From contig NZ_LR215039.1 in assembly GCF_900660675.1 (NCBI RefSeq), positions 806,001 through 870,000 on the forward strand: a stretch of 64,000 nucleotides of DNA. Direction: 5' to 3'. This document shows positions 36,122-47,964 of the stretch, piece after piece. A program made the translations under genes and the position numbers. The stretch is from Mycoplasmopsis columboralis (lineage in GTDB: Bacteria; Bacillota_I; Bacilli_A; Mycoplasmatales; Metamycoplasmataceae). Under the pieces are notes generated by a model, which was not told where the DNA came from, did not search any database, and was given only the letters and a program-made list of their open reading frames with translations. Each line of letters begins with the position of its first letter. The stretch's first letter is position 1.

Positions 36122-38800
36122 ATGATAGATTATAAAAAAACTTTGAACATGCCTCAAACTGATTTTGAAATGAGAGCTAATTTAACAACCAAAGAACCAA
36201 AATACCGTCAAATGTGGCTTGATAAGCAAGTGTATAAAAAATTACTTGTGCGTAACAAAAATAATAAACCTTTTATTGTGCATGATGGTCCTCCATATGC
36301 TAATGGTGATTTACATTTAGGGCACGCGTTAAACAAAATTTTAAAAGATATTGTTGTTCGTTATAAAACAATGCAAGGTTTTTATTCACCATTTATTGCT
36401 GGTTGAGATACCCATGGACTTCCTATTGAACATAAAATGTTAGCTGAAGCAAATCTTTCACAAAAATCTCTTTCAGTAGTAGAACTTAGAAAAAGAGCTG
36501 GTGAATATGCTTTAAAACAAGTGCAAAACCAAAAACAACAATTTGCACAATTATCACTTCTTAGTGATTTAGAAAAAATTTATGTCACAATGGATAAAGG
36601 ATATGAAGCTAAACAGCTTATGCTCTTTAAAAAAATGGTGATGAACAATTTAGTATATAAAGGACTCAAACCTGTTTATTGATCACCTTCTTCTCAAAGT
36701 GCACTTGCGGAAGCCGAAGTTGAATATCAAGATGTTGTTTCACCTTCAATTTATGTGGCTTTTGAGATTGTATCTTCAGATTTTGCGAAATTAAACAAAG
36801 GTGATTTTGTAATTATTTGAACCACTACTCCATGAACTTTAATTGCTAATGCTGGAGTTGCTTTAGGAGAAAATATTGAATATCTTAAAGTTCAAGTTAA
36901 TCAACAAAATTATGTAGTAGCTTCTGAATTGCTTGATAAAGTAGCTCAAGCACTAAAATGAGAAAATTATGAGGTAGTTGAATCTTTCTTAGGAAAAGAA
37001 GTAACTAAAGTTGAGTATAAAACTCCTATTTTAGATAATATTGCTCCTGTTGTACTTGGTCATCATGTTACCACCGAAAGTGGAACTGGACTTGTTCACA
37101 TTGCTCCTTTATTTGGGGAAGATGACTTCTTAATTGGTAAAAAACACAATTTAAACATGATCATGCACATTGCTGATGATGGAACTATTGAAAAAACTAA
37201 CACAATTTTTGATGGACTTTTTTATGAAGATGCCAACAAAAAAATCTCTGAGTTTTTAGGTGATAAAATGCTGGCTTTTGCTCGCTTAAAACACTCATAT
37301 CCGCACGATTGAAGAACACATAAACCAATTATTTTCAGAGGAACACCTCAATGATTTGTTTCAATTGAAAAAATCAAAGAACAAATTTTAGAGCAAATTG
37401 ATAACCACGTTATCTCAAATTCGTCCTGAGGTAAAAAGCGTTTAATGAATATGATTGAAAATCGTCATGATTGAACAATCTCACGTCAAAGATCATGAGG
37501 TGTACCAATTACCATTTTTTATGATGCTAATAAAAATCCAGTTTTTGAAGAAGAACTCTTTGATCATGTTATTGCCTTAGTTGAACAATATGGAAGTGAC
37601 GTGTGATTTAAATGAGATACTGAAGAGTTACTTCCAGCTAAATACCAAAATAAAGGATTCACACGTGAAATGGATATTATGGACGTGTGATTTGATTCGG
37701 GGGTATCTTCACTTGCTGTAGATATTGATGGATTTGCAACTCCTTATGATTTATATTTAGAAGGAACCGATCAATACCGTGGATGATTCAACTCTTCAAT
37801 TATTAATGCAGTGGCTTGAAATGGCAAAACTCCTTACTTAAATTTAGTGTCACATGGATTTGTTGTTGATGCTAAAGGTGAAAAAATGTCAAAATCAAAA
37901 GGGAATACCATTTCACCTCTTCAAGTAGTTACTGAATCTGGAGCTGATATTTTACGTTTATGAGTTGCTAATAGTGAATATTCAAACGATATTAGCATTT
38001 CTAAAGACATATTAAAGCAAAATTCCGAAGTATATCGTAAGTTAAGAAACACAATTAGATTCTTGCTTGCTAATATTAACGGATACAAATTTAATCCAAA
38101 TACCAAGTTAAGCGGAATTCACTTATACATTAATGAACAGCTTAAAGAAGTAAAAAATAAAGTGTTGCAAGCTTATGATGAATTTAAATTTATTAGTGTA
38201 ATTAAATTAATTAACAACTATGTTGTTGAGTTATCGGCTTTTTATCTTTCAATAATTAAAGATGCTTTATATGTTAAAAAAGCTAATGACGAACAACGTT
38301 TAATGGCATTACACAATCTTTATTTAATTGCAGAATTCTTAATTGTAGCACTTGCACCAATTTTACCTACAACAGCTGAAGAAGCATATAGTTTCTTAGA
38401 TAAAGAAAATAAACAAGAATCAGTATTTTTTGAAATGTTCTTTAACAAAGAAGAGAATGTTAATGTTGAGTTATTAAATACATTTAATGAGTTTTTCACA
38501 TTAAAAGATCAAGTAAATGTTTTAATTGAGCAAGCTATTCAAAAACAAGAAGTAAAACGTTCAAATGAATTAAAAGTTACTTTACCAAAGAATTTACCAA
38601 CTTTTATAAAAGAGTTAGATTTAAAAACTTTATTACAAGTTGGAGACGTTGAATTTGGAGATTTACTAGAAGTATCTAAATTTGATTCACTAAAATGCCA
38701 AAGATGTTGAAACCATTTTTACGCTCAACAAATGCAAAACGATCTTTGTCACTCATGTGCTGAAATTGTGTCTGAAATGGGGTTAACTGATGAGAAGTAA
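36122..38800 (+). CDS. ileS: isoleucyl-tRNA synthetase
   Basis: 892 residues, class Ia synthetase. HLGH (HIGH motif) near residue 66, [10 protein letters not shown] typical of IleRS, a full editing domain with WTTTPWTL near 238, and KMSKSKGN near 588. The C-terminus has zinc-finger cysteines CQRC near 859 and CHSC near 876. It charges both tRNA-Ile species, one of which is in the upstream cluster. TAGGAG overlaps the preceding stop; the lspA start lies inside its 3' end. No T-box leader is seen. Confidence 0.96.
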
Positions 38801-39572
38801 AAATTATTATCAAAAATTTCTCAATCACGTTAAACATAATTGAAAAACAATTTTATTCAATTATGCAGTATTGATATTAATTTTTGGAATTCTACTTTTA
38901 ATTGATCAACTAACTAAAACTTATCTTTTTCATCATGGTGATGTATTTACATTAGATGCACAAGGATTTTTTGAACTTCCAGACGGAAGCAGAGGCCAAC
39001 CAAGTGATATTTATCCTTTAGATCCTTCAAAATGAGCCGATTATAAAATTATTGGTTTTAGAAGCGTTTGACACAATGGTGTTACTTTATTGAAAAATCC
39101 TAACTTTGAGTTAATTCAAGGACTTAGTGTTTTAATTGTTTTGTTTGCTTTTGTAGTTCCTTTATTTATGGTTAATGGATATCGTAAAACTTTAATCGCA
39201 TTTTTAGCTATTGTTTCAGCTGGAGCAATGGGAAATGCACTCGATCGTTTTATTTTTAACAACCACGTTAAAGACATTTTCTACTTACCATTTTTTGATA
39301 GAGGAACATTCAATTTCGCTGATGTAGCCATCATTGTAGGAATGGCTCTCATTATTATTTATTTAGTGATTGCTACTATTAAAGATTGAAAAAAAGAGAC
39401 CAAAGAAGAACAAGAACAAGCTAAAGAAGACACTAAAATGATCGCACAAATTAAAGCCGCTGATCAAAAGATTGAATTTTTAACTAACGCAAGAATCAAA
39501 GTTAATCGTCGTAATTCTAAAATGTTAATTAGTCGTAGAAGTTCTAAAATTTCAAACCACAAAAAACTCTAA
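38790..39572 (+). CDS. lspA: signal peptidase II (prolipoprotein signal peptidase)
   Basis: 260 residues. Membrane spans near 20-42, 108-130, 135-152 and 175-198. The catalytic aspartates lie in GNALDRF near 151 and FNFADVAII near 177. A long Lys/Glu/Arg-rich cytoplasmic tail (about 200-260) is beyond the usual 160-residue length and is a mycoplasma feature. It cleaves lipoproteins at the lipobox Cys, including the several encoded here. The start overlaps ileS by 11 bases. Confidence 0.9.
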
Positions 39573-39593
39573 TGCTCTATTAGAGTTTTTGTT
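39563..39593 (+). terminator. terminator of ileS-lspA operon
   Basis: AAACTCTAAT/ATTAGAGTTT stem (39564-39573 with 39579-39588) overlapping the lspA stop, plus T run. Confidence 0.78.
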
Positions 39594-39629
39594 ATTTTTA
39601 GTATAATTTTTTCATTTAATAGGATGATT

Positions 39630-40892
39630 ATGGCAGATTTAAATAAAAACTTAAAACCTGAAAATAACCAGAAAAATATCTTTAAAATGTCGCTTAGTTT
39701 CATGAAAATGAAAAAGCCATCTTTAAAGTTAGCTGAACTACCTTTAGACCCGATGAATTGCACTGATGTGGAAAAACAAATAGCGCTTTTAAATTACAAA
39801 ATGGGTCAGTATTTAGCTAATAATAAAGAAGCTAAATTAACAAGCAAGATGTTTTTCAAACGCTATTCGTGAAGAATTTGTTTGGTCGTTTTTGCAGCGT
39901 TTTTATTTAACTTTTCAATTCAAATTTTTCTCTCTCGTGCTGATACGGTTCCTTCGGGATGAACAGGGTTTCCAACTTTGCTACAAAACTTACTTCCAGT
40001 AATTCGTCCTTATTTTGCACTAATTTATTTTGGAGCTAATTTACCTTTATTTATTATTTTTTGAAGAAAGATAAAAAAGAGTTTTCTCTATTTAACTTTA
40101 TTGTTTATGGTCTCACAAATTTTGGCCAACTTAATTTTCACTCAAGATGTTATTTTTACACATATCACTGCTTTTTTTGACTTAGTTGGTGATAAATTAC
40201 TTACTAAAGACGAAAATGGAAATCCTGTTCATATTGAAGTTGCTTTAAAATTACTTAAAAAGCAATGATATGAACAAAACAAAACTTGACCCATTTTACT
40301 TTATTGTTCAATTGGAGCATTTTTTGTAGGAGTGGCACTTGCTTTATCTTGAAAAGCAGGGGGTTCAACTGGTGGAACAGATATTATTGCGTATTATTAT
40401 GTAACCAAATCTAAGAAATCAATTAGTACTATGCTGTCAATTTTTGGTTTTACTACAGCTATGATTTTCTTAGTTATTTGAGGTGTTGTAGAGCATAGCG
40501 ATAAATATAAAGATGAGTTACTTATTCGCGATCCAGGAACCTTCATTGGAGCCAGAGAACTTTCAACTTTCTTATACATTTTAATTAGTAATTTAGTAGT
40601 TGGAATTTTATATCCAAAATACAAAAAAATGAAAATGACTATTATTTCAAGTGATATTAATAAAGTAATAGCTTATTTAAAACTAATCGAATATTGACAC
40701 AGTTACAAGATTGTTAGTTTTACTTCAGGATACAATGGAGAAACTAAATATAAAGTTGAAACAGTATTATTGCTTCTTGAATCAAAGAACTTAATCAATG
40801 ATTTAAAATTAATTGACCCAAACATTTGAATTTCAATGATTCCGGTACATCAAGTCATTGGTAAATTCAACACCCAATTTGTCGAACAATAG
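39630..40892 (+). CDS. YitT family membrane protein
   Basis: 420 residues. After about 80 polar residues come five or six membrane segments with WKAGGSTGGTDIIAYYY, the hallmark of YitT (DUF161) proteins. The C-terminal DUF2179 domain (about 330-410) is cytoplasmic. Function is unknown across the family. TATAAT at 39602-39607; the start could also be ATG 39624, six bases earlier, and neither has a clear ribosome site. Confidence 0.8.
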
Positions 40893-40982
40893 CAATCCAA
40901 CTTGGATTGTTTTTTGTTGCATTTAAATTAATTATTTTTTTAATATCTATTAAAAAACTTATTACTAATATGAGGAGGTTAA

Positions 40983-41234
40983 ATGAAAATAAACGAGCTA
41001 CCACAAGTTTCAGAAGAAGATTTAAACCACATAAATCCAGGTTTTTCATTGGTGGCTTTAGCTACGGCGTTACCACTTATTGTTGAAGCAATTGCCCCAA
41101 TTATCGGATTAATAAAATCAAGTTTGGCCATTAGTGGAGAAATTAAAGACAAAAATAATAGCTTTAAGTGAGACAACTCTAAAAAAGTAGAAAAAACATC
41201 CACAAACACTTTAAATAAATACATCAGTTTTTAA
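40983..41234 (+). CDS. small bacteriocin-like or membrane-active peptide
   Basis: 83 residues with GAGGAGG before the ATG. The first 20 residues are charged and amphipathic (MKINELPQVSEEDLNHINPG), reminiscent of double-Gly leaders of class II bacteriocins (L..EeL..I.GG), though it ends Pro-Gly. A hydrophobic Ala/Ile/Leu-rich stretch (about 22-50) follows, then a polar tail. No peptidase-ABC exporter or immunity gene is nearby in the window, so the bacteriocin idea is weak. A small membrane-anchored protein is the plain alternative. Confidence 0.55.
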
Positions 41235-41247
41235 AACTGATTTTTTT
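41223..41247 (+). terminator. terminator of small peptide gene
   Basis: ATCAGTTTT/AAAACTGAT stem with a one-base centre (41223-41241), plus T run. It overlaps the stop codon. Confidence 0.65.
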
Positions 41248-41263
41248 AAAGTGATGTATAATA

Positions 41264-41345
41264 ACAAATGTTACTCTAAGTAACCGTACCAAAAAGGTTT
41301 TATAAGCATCTTTATGCACCTTCAGGACGAGCCAACTTCGGAGGT
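41264..41345 (+). promoter_or_regulatory. rplU leader, possible ribosomal protein leader RNA
   Basis: Between the terminator and the rplU start lies a structured stretch: GTTACTCTAAGTAAC hairpin (41270-41284) and AACC/GGTT pairing further on. Position matches L21 leaders in Firmicutes, but I cannot confirm the consensus. Confidence 0.4.
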
Positions 41346-41351
41346 ATTGCA

Positions 41352-41651
41352 ATGGTAGCAATTATCGAAACAGGTGGTAAACAATTATTAGTTGAGGAAG
41401 GTCAAACAATCTTCGTTGAAAAACTTGAAGGCGAAGAAGGTTCACAAGTAACTTTTGATAAAGTTTTACTTGTTGATTCAAAAATTGGTCAACCTTACGT
41501 TCAAAATGCAGTCGTAACTGGTGTAATCGAAAAACAAGGTAAAGCGAAAAAAATCGTTGTATATCGTCACAATGCAAAATCTACTCACAAAAGAAAACTT
41601 GGACACCGTCAACCATACACAAGAATTAAAATTACATCTATTCAAGGATAA
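41352..41651 (+). CDS. rplU: 50S ribosomal protein L21
   Basis: 99 residues. Begins MVAIIETGGKQ and has the family's KVLLVDS and KKIVVYRHNAKSTHKRKLGHRQPYT (in part) RNA-binding C-terminus. It binds 23S rRNA helix 80 area with L20. GGAGG precedes the ATG. Sixteen bases separate it from rpmA, leaving no room for the Prp protease gene usually between them in Firmicutes. Confidence 0.96.
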   Translation: MVAIIETGGKQLLVEEGQTIFVEKLEGEEGSQVTFDKVLLVDSKIGQPYVQNAVVTGVIEKQGKAKKIVVYRHNAKSTHKRKLGHRQPYTRIKITSIQG

Positions 41652-41667
41652 GGTTAGGTTTTAGAAA

Positions 41668-41928
41668 ATGGCAAAAACAAAAGCCGGTGGTTCTACTAAG
41701 AACGGTCGTGATAGTCATAGTAAGAGACTAGGTGCTAAGTTAGGTGATGGACAATACGCAACAGCAGGTTCAATTATTTACCGTCAAAGAGGAACAAAAA
41801 TCTTCCCAGGTGTAAATGTTGGACGTGGTGGAGACGATACATTATTTACCAAAATTGATGGTTACGTTAAATACGAAAGCAGAAGAAACAGAAAATTTGT
41901 TTCAGTTTACCCAGAAAAACAAAAATAA
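41668..41928 (+). CDS. rpmA: 50S ribosomal protein L27
   Basis: 86 residues. Begins [16 protein letters not shown], so the mature tail that reaches the peptidyl transferase centre is formed directly, as in E. coli, without the cleavable extension typical of Firmicutes. [19 protein letters not shown] and DGYVKYE are conserved. TAAGGTTAGG precedes the ATG. Confidence 0.95.
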   Translation: MAKTKAGGSTKNGRDSHSKRLGAKLGDGQYATAGSIIYRQRGTKIFPGVNVGRGGDDTLFTKIDGYVKYESRRNRKFVSVYPEKQK

Positions 41929-41953
41929 AATGTCTCAGGACATTTTATTTTTT
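41927..41953 (+). terminator. terminator of rplU-rpmA, shared with convergent dprA
   Basis: AAAATGTC/GACATTTT stem (41927-41934 with 41939-41946), T-rich on the plus side and A-rich upstream, so it may serve both converging genes. Confidence 0.7.
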
Positions 41954-42675
41954 TATACATATTGACATTCTCCAATAAAAGTAATTAATTGTACTCCTTG
42001 TTTGATTAATTCGTTATTAAAGGAATTGTCATTATCACTAGGGAAGGAATATGCTTGTTTATTTAAAGACGCAAAGGCTTCAATTAAAGCGTTGATTTTA
42101 GTTTCTAAAGTAGTTGAAAAGATAATAATTTTCTCACTTAAAACAGCTGATAAATAATTACTTTCTTTAAAATGTTTTTTTCGAGTATGTTCAAATAATG
42201 GATACAAGCTAATGTGTAATACATTAGGTGCAATTAAATTGGCCGGAATCTTATCTAACCCTTGTTTGTGGATTAAAATAATTGAAGCTTGTTTTTCAAT
42301 TAAGTATTGCAGTAGTTTATGCTCGCTTTTATATCCGTTAATAACAATGGTGTTTTGAGTTGTTAATTTATTAATATTATCTTTTGTAAACTCGTTTAAG
42401 TTATCTTCAGCTACTAAATATAAGCGGTGCGGATTATCCAGTATTTTTATGTTCCCAATACTTCAAAAGCCTAAAAAAGCAAACTCTTGGTAATTTAGTG
42501 CAATTGGAAATATGTTGCTATAGCAGTTGGTAAAGTTAACATTGTATTTTTGGTATAAAAGTTTAACTTGTTTAATTTCATTTTCAATTTTTTCATCAAA
42601 ATGATTAATGTTTTGAAAAATTAAGCTTACATTATTTTTGTATTTATGTGCTAAATATTGTAATAATCAATTCAT
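41953..42675 (-). CDS. dprA: divergent, short DprA/Smf DNA-processing protein
   Basis: 240 residues against 280-370 for usual DprA. The Rossmann-like part is recognisable in order: TIVINGYKSEHKLLQYL in place of the SGxAxGID loop, ASIILIHKQGLDKIPANL like AVLGxGLD..YP..N, KESNYLSAVLSEKIIIF, and AYSFPSDNDNSFNNELIKQGVQ like the VPG....GxNxLIxxGA end. The classic glycines of the first loop are lost. DprA binds single-stranded DNA and loads RecA. GGGAGAAAA precedes the ATG. Confidence 0.65.
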
Positions 42676-42930
42676 TTTTTTCTCCCTATTAAAAAAATAA
42701 AAATTCTAATAAAAAAGTCAAAAAAAGAAAATAAATTATTTTTTCATTTTAAGCTATATAACAAAAAATGCTTATTATTCCTTTTTTATAAGCAAAAGAA
42801 TGCATTTTTGATTATTTTGAATTTTCTGGAAAAATTCCACACAATAGAATTCAAAACAGATGGGGTGACTTTAGTTAAATTATAATTTAATATAATTTGC
42901 ATGCTTATTTATTTCAATATAGGAGAGATT
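42676..42930. other. divergent dprA/ldhD intergenic region with nested inverted repeats
   Basis: Contains a hairpin AAATGC...GCATTT with inner GCTTAT/ATAAGC (about 42766-42817), and an inverted repeat TTTTGAATT/AATTCAAAA (42815-42823 with 42848-42856). TATAAT boxes for ldhD lie near 42880-42893. The repeats could be operator sites; no known regulator site is recognised. Confidence 0.5.
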
Positions 42931-43968
42931 ATGAAAATTGCATTTTTTGATGCGAAAGACTACGATATTAAATATTTTGATCAATTTAATGATGGTAGAC
43001 ATGAAATTGTATATTTTAAAGAAAACCTTAGCTTAGATACTGTCAAAAAAGCTAAAGGATTCGACGCAGTTTGTGGATTTGTTAACACTTACGGTGACAA
43101 AGTTATTTTAGAAGTATTACACAAATTAGGTGTTAAATACTGACTTCAAAGATCAATGGGGTATAACAAAATTGATATTGCCAAAGCCAATGAATTAGGA
43201 ATTGAAGTGTTTAGAATTTTCAATTACTCAGCTGAAAGTGTTGGAGAAATGGCGATGGCTGGTTTAATGGCTTTAAATAGAAATTTACTTAGAGCTAACA
43301 AAAGAGTTACTGATTATAATTTTTCACTTAATGGACTTGATGGAATTTGTGTTAACAACTCAACCATTGGAGTTATTGGTAGTGGAAAAATAGGACAAAC
43401 TTTCATTAAAATTGCTAAAGGAATGGGTGCAAGAGTTATTGTATTTGATGCCTTTGCTCAAGATAACTTTCCTGATTTAGCCGATAAAATGGGATTTGAG
43501 TTTGTTTCACTTAGTGAATTATTCAAAGAAAGTGACTTTATTTCATTGCATGCACCACTTTTACCTTCAACAAGATATATCATTGACAAAGAAGCAGTTA
43601 AAATTATGAAACAAGGAGTAATTATTGTTAATACTTCACGTGGAGAATTAATGGATATTACTGCTGTTCTTGAAGGACTTAAATCTGGAAAAATTCGTGG
43701 ACTTGCAACTGATGTGCTTGAAAGAGAAGAAGGAAGATTTTACGAAGATATTTCAGAACTTAAAGATCAATTCCAAAAACTTGATCCACAATGAAAAGAA
43801 TTAATTGAAATGGATAATGTGTTAATTACATCACACCAAGCATTTTTAACCGATTTAGCATTAACTCAAATTGCTAAAACTACTTTAGATAATGCTGACG
43901 CAGCTCAAAAAGGAGACTTTACCAACGCTTTAAAACTTATGGAAGATGGTAGAGTGAAGAACGGATAA
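42931..43968 (+). CDS. D-2-hydroxyacid dehydrogenase, D-lactate dehydrogenase-like
   Basis: 345 residues. NAD site GVIGSGKIGQ near 147-156, the SLHAPLLPSTRYII segment and NTSRGELMD with the substrate Arg, catalytic Glu in LEREEGRF region and catalytic His in TSHQAFLT near 302. It resembles D-lactate dehydrogenases that recycle NADH by reducing pyruvate. TAGGAGAGATT precedes the ATG. Two bases separate it from the aquaporin gene. Confidence 0.85.
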
Positions 43969-43969
43969 T

Positions 43970-44938
43970 ATGAAAAGCTCAATTATAAAGAACTTATTTT
44001 CATTTTTTAAATTATCAGCTTCCCAGCGTGGTGAAGCGCTTAAACCAATTGATTTAAGAACCTGAATTATTCATGGTATTAGTGAATTTATTGGAACTAT
44101 TTTTATTTCAATGGGTCTAGCAGGACTTAGTATTTATGTTGGACATCACACTGTTGAACATTGAGGTTTATTATCAGATGGATTAGTTGGATTTTTTGCA
44201 GGATTTGTAGTTGTAGGACTTTGTTTATTTATTTTCTTACGTTGAAGTTGCGATCTAAATCCAATTGTAACTATTACTAGATACTTAAAGGGATTGCATA
44301 ATGGATGATATGCTTCATACAAAATATTCATTCAAGTGTTAGGTTCATTTGCAGCTGGGGGAATTATTTTATTAATTGGACACTTTACTTCAAGTAATGA
44401 TTTGCCAAATGCACCAATTAATGCATTAGCTTCTGCTAAAAAAACATTCTTGACTGAAGTTTCAACCATTGAACCTTCAATGGGTCTTGGAGTAGTTGTT
44501 ATCTTCTTTACCGAAGTATTTATTTCAGCCATTTTATTATTTTCAATTTTCTCACCTACAATTCATTCTAAATATCGTGATTTTATGATTTTATTTATCA
44601 TTTCAATGTCAGTTTGACTTGGTATTTTTGGAGGAAGTGCAGCTATTAATCCAGCTAGAGGGCTAGCACAGCAACTTCCAACATTATTCTTGGCTGCTGC
44701 TCAAAATGAAAACGCATTAAAAATCATTAATGAAGTTTCTGTTGCAACTATTACAATGATTTTAGGAGATTTATTTTCAACCGTATTTTATGTATTTATG
44801 CAAGGATTTAATGAACATTACTTCAATCCAATGCTTCACAAAATCATTTTATACAAAAACAATCATGCTAAATCAATGATTTCAAGCAATGATTTCAAGA
44901 AACTTTACAACAAAGAAGAGGATCAAAAAGATAAATAA
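43970..44938 (+). CDS. aquaporin / glycerol facilitator family (MIP) protein
   Basis: 322 residues with six membrane spans and two half-helix motifs: LNPIVTI near 98 (NPI in place of NPA) and INPARGLA near 227. The second is the canonical NPAR. A GlpF-like role in glycerol uptake, or lactate/water passage next to the dehydrogenase, is plausible. The C-terminal tail is Lys/Asp-rich. It is cotranscribed with the dehydrogenase. Confidence 0.82.
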
Positions 44939-44952
44939 TCCTTAATTAATTT

Positions 44953-44977
44953 GAAGGTATTAAATACCTTCTTTTTT
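44953..44977 (+). terminator. terminator of dehydrogenase-aquaporin operon
   Basis: GAAGGTAT/ATACCTTC stem with loop TAA (44953-44971) and a T run. Confidence 0.8.
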
Positions 44978-45011
44978 ATACCTTTGCTATAATTAAAAAA
45001 CAAGGAAAGAT

Positions 45012-45740
45012 ATGATACAAAAAATAACATTTTTACATGAAGAAGCTAATAAGATTTTAACCAATAATTACTCAAGTAAAGTATCAGCTATTGTTGCAAT
45101 TGTGTTAATTTCACTTATTTTAATTTCATTAATTAGTTTATGAGTTTGGTTTAAATTCAAAAACACAAAAACTAAAACCAAAGGGTTCAAATTCGAACAT
45201 AAAGTAAGCGAGTTAATTGAAGATTACGCTAAATCAACTTCATTTACTTATGTACACGGAGGAATTTATTCATATGATTCTAAAATGTATGAAATTGATG
45301 GTTTGCTAGTAAGTGATAGTTTAATTGTTGTGCTAGAATATAAGGCCTTTTCAGGATATATGTCAGGGGACGGAGCAAGTGAATACATATTTTTAAGTTC
45401 TAAAAAAGGAAAAAAAGTTCGTTTTAAAAACCCGATTTTACAAAACGAAAAACACATTAAACACTTGTGAAATACCATTGGTAAGAAAGTGCCGATTGCT
45501 TCTTTTATTATTTTTCCAGATGATTTAAAATTTAATATTTCTAATTTGGATTCGCATGTTCTACTAAGTAATTTAAATGATATTAAAACTAATTTAAGTA
45601 CCTTGGAAACATCAGCTAAAAGTTTGGTTCCTCAAATTAATAAACAAGATTTTTTAACTACTTTAAAAGCAATGAAAATCAGATCAAAAAAGGAACAACA
45701 AAAATTTAACCAAATCATACAAAAGGACAAACATGAATAA
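45012..45740 (+). CDS. membrane-anchored NERD domain protein
   Basis: 242 residues. One membrane span (about 25-47), then a nuclease-related NERD domain (about 60-170): FKFEHKVSELI, EIDGLLVSDSLIVVLEYKAFSG with Asp, Glu and Lys placed like a PD-ExK site, and a conserved FKNPILQNEKHI. NERD domains are linked to DNA processing. CAAGGAAAG precedes the ATG. It overlaps the start of tex by 8 bases. Confidence 0.8.
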
Positions 45741-47880
45741 AACTAACGCTATTGAAATTGTTGCTCAAGAGTTAAATATTAAAACCGACCAAGTGCAAGT
45801 GGTTTTAGATATGTTAGCTAACGGAGACACTGTTCCGTTCATTTCACGTTATCGAAAAGATGCCACTGGCGGACTTGCTGATGAGCAAATTTACAAAATT
45901 GAAGATCTTTATAAATACCAAAATGAATTACTTAAACGTAAAGAAGTAATTTTAAAAACATTACAAGAAAAAAATCTTTTAAGTGAAGAGCTACAAAACA
46001 ATATCTTACAAGCTCAAACCAAAAGTGAGCTTGAAGCGTTGTATCAACCATACAAAGAAGGTAAAATCACCAAAGCAACTGAAGCCATTGCTTTGGGTCT
46101 TGAACCATTAGCTAAAAGCATTTTTAACAACAAAGATCCACATTTTCAGCCAGAAGTAGAAGCTAAAAAGTATTTAAATGAAAAAGTTACTTCAGTGGAA
46201 ATGGCTCTTGAATATGCTTATTACATTATTGCTCAAATGTTGGCTCAAGATTTAGATTTACGTAAAAAAACCAAAGATCGAATTTTACAATATGGATTTA
46301 TTGTCACTGCTAAAAATCCTAAAGCAGTTGATGAAAATGAAACTTTTAAAATTTATTATGAATATCGTTCATTAATCAAATACATCAAAAACCACAACAT
46401 TATGGCTATTAATCGTGGAGTTGATTCTAAAATTTTAAAGATGTCTTTTGAATATCAAAAACAATATATTGTAGATGATTATTTATGAAAATACGATCGT
46501 AAGAAAATTAACCGTACTTCAATGCAAATTTCGGTTGAAGATGCTCTTAAGAGATTGATTTTACCAAGTTTGGAAAGAGAAATTTTCAGTGATTTATTTG
46601 CTAAAGCTGAAAGCAGTGCGATTGTTTTATTTTCAAATTTAGTTGAGAAAATGCTAAATGGTCCTGCTGTCCAAGGGCACAATATAATTGCAATCGATCC
46701 AGCTTTTGCAAATGGATGTAAGTTAGCACCACTTGATCAAAATGGAGTTGTTTTGGATGAAGTTGTTAAAATTTTCCCTCCTTTTGCTGCTAAATTTACT
46801 TCTGCGAAAAATGTGGAATTAGCTGAAAAAATCACTCTTGACTTAATTAAAAAACACAACATTAGCATTATTGTAATTGGGAACGGGACAGCATCTAGAG
46901 AAACTGAAAAATTCATCAGTGACTTAATTAAAAAACACAATTTAAAAGTCGAATATGCAGTTGTCTCTGAAGTAGGAGCTAGTGTGTATTCAGCTAGCGA
47001 AAGTGCTAGAGAAGAATTTCCAAATTTAGATGAACAGCAAAGAAGCGCAATCAATATAGGGAGAAAATATCTTGATCCACTTAATGAATTAATTAAAATC
47101 GATCCTAAGTCTTTAGGTGTGGGTCAATATCAACACGATGTAAATCAAAAAGAATTGCAAAATTATTTAGATTTTAAAGTTCAAAAAGTTGTATCTTCAA
47201 TTGGAGTTGATTTAAATACCGCAACAAAAGAAATCCTCACTTATGTACCTGGTTTATCAAAAAAACATGCTCAAAACATTATTGATCACAAAAAAGAAAA
47301 TGGTGTATTTACCAGTAGAAATGCTCTTAAAAAAGTTAAAGGAATTGGCGAGAAAACTTTTGAACAAGCCATTGGATTCTTGCGAATTTTCAACTCAAAA
47401 GAATTTTTAGATAAAACATTTATTCACCCAGAATCATATAAATTAACCAAATCAATTATTAAAGACTACAATTTAGTTCCAACTGAAGAAGGAATTGATG
47501 TATCACATTTAAGTGCGCAACAATTAGCAAGTAAATACAACAGCAATGTGTATGATATTGAACTAATTTTAAACGCTCTTTCTTCCCCAAGCAAAATTAT
47601 TCGTAATTACAAAGGCGGATTTATTTTAAAAGACTCTATTATGTATGATGAGGATTTACGTCCTCAAATGCAAGTTCAAGGAACAGTTTCAAACGTAACT
47701 GATTTTGGAATTTTTCTTTATATTGGAGTTAAAAATAGTTTATTTATTCACTCTTCAAAACTTAATTTAAATAAAGAACAAACACCAGCAGATGTGTATT
47801 ATCCAGGAATGGTACTTGATTGTTTAATTGAGACTGTAGACTTAGAAAAGAAAAAAATCTCTGGTGTTTTATCACAGTAA
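45733..47880 (+). CDS. tex: Tex-like S1 RNA-binding transcription accessory protein
   Basis: 715 residues. The N-terminal helical region has TVPFISRYRKDATGGL, the YqgF-like domain begins AIDPAFANGCKLAPLD near 317, helix-hairpin-helix motifs follow (ILTYVPGLSKKHAQNII, KVKGIGEKTFEQAIGFL) and the S1 domain ends the protein (GTVSNVTDFGIFLYIGV). Tex is widely conserved and thought to affect transcription and pathogenicity. It is coupled to the NERD gene. Confidence 0.92.
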
Positions 47881-47900
47881 CTCCTTCAGTGGAGTTTTTT
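47879..47900 (+). terminator. terminator of tex
   Basis: AACTCC/GGAGTT stem (47879-47884 with 47891-47896) overlapping the stop codon, with T run. Confidence 0.75.
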
Positions 47901-47964
47901 TGTTGTTTTTAAGACACTAAAATGAACGTTATAACTTAATATTAAGTTATAATTAAAATTAACT

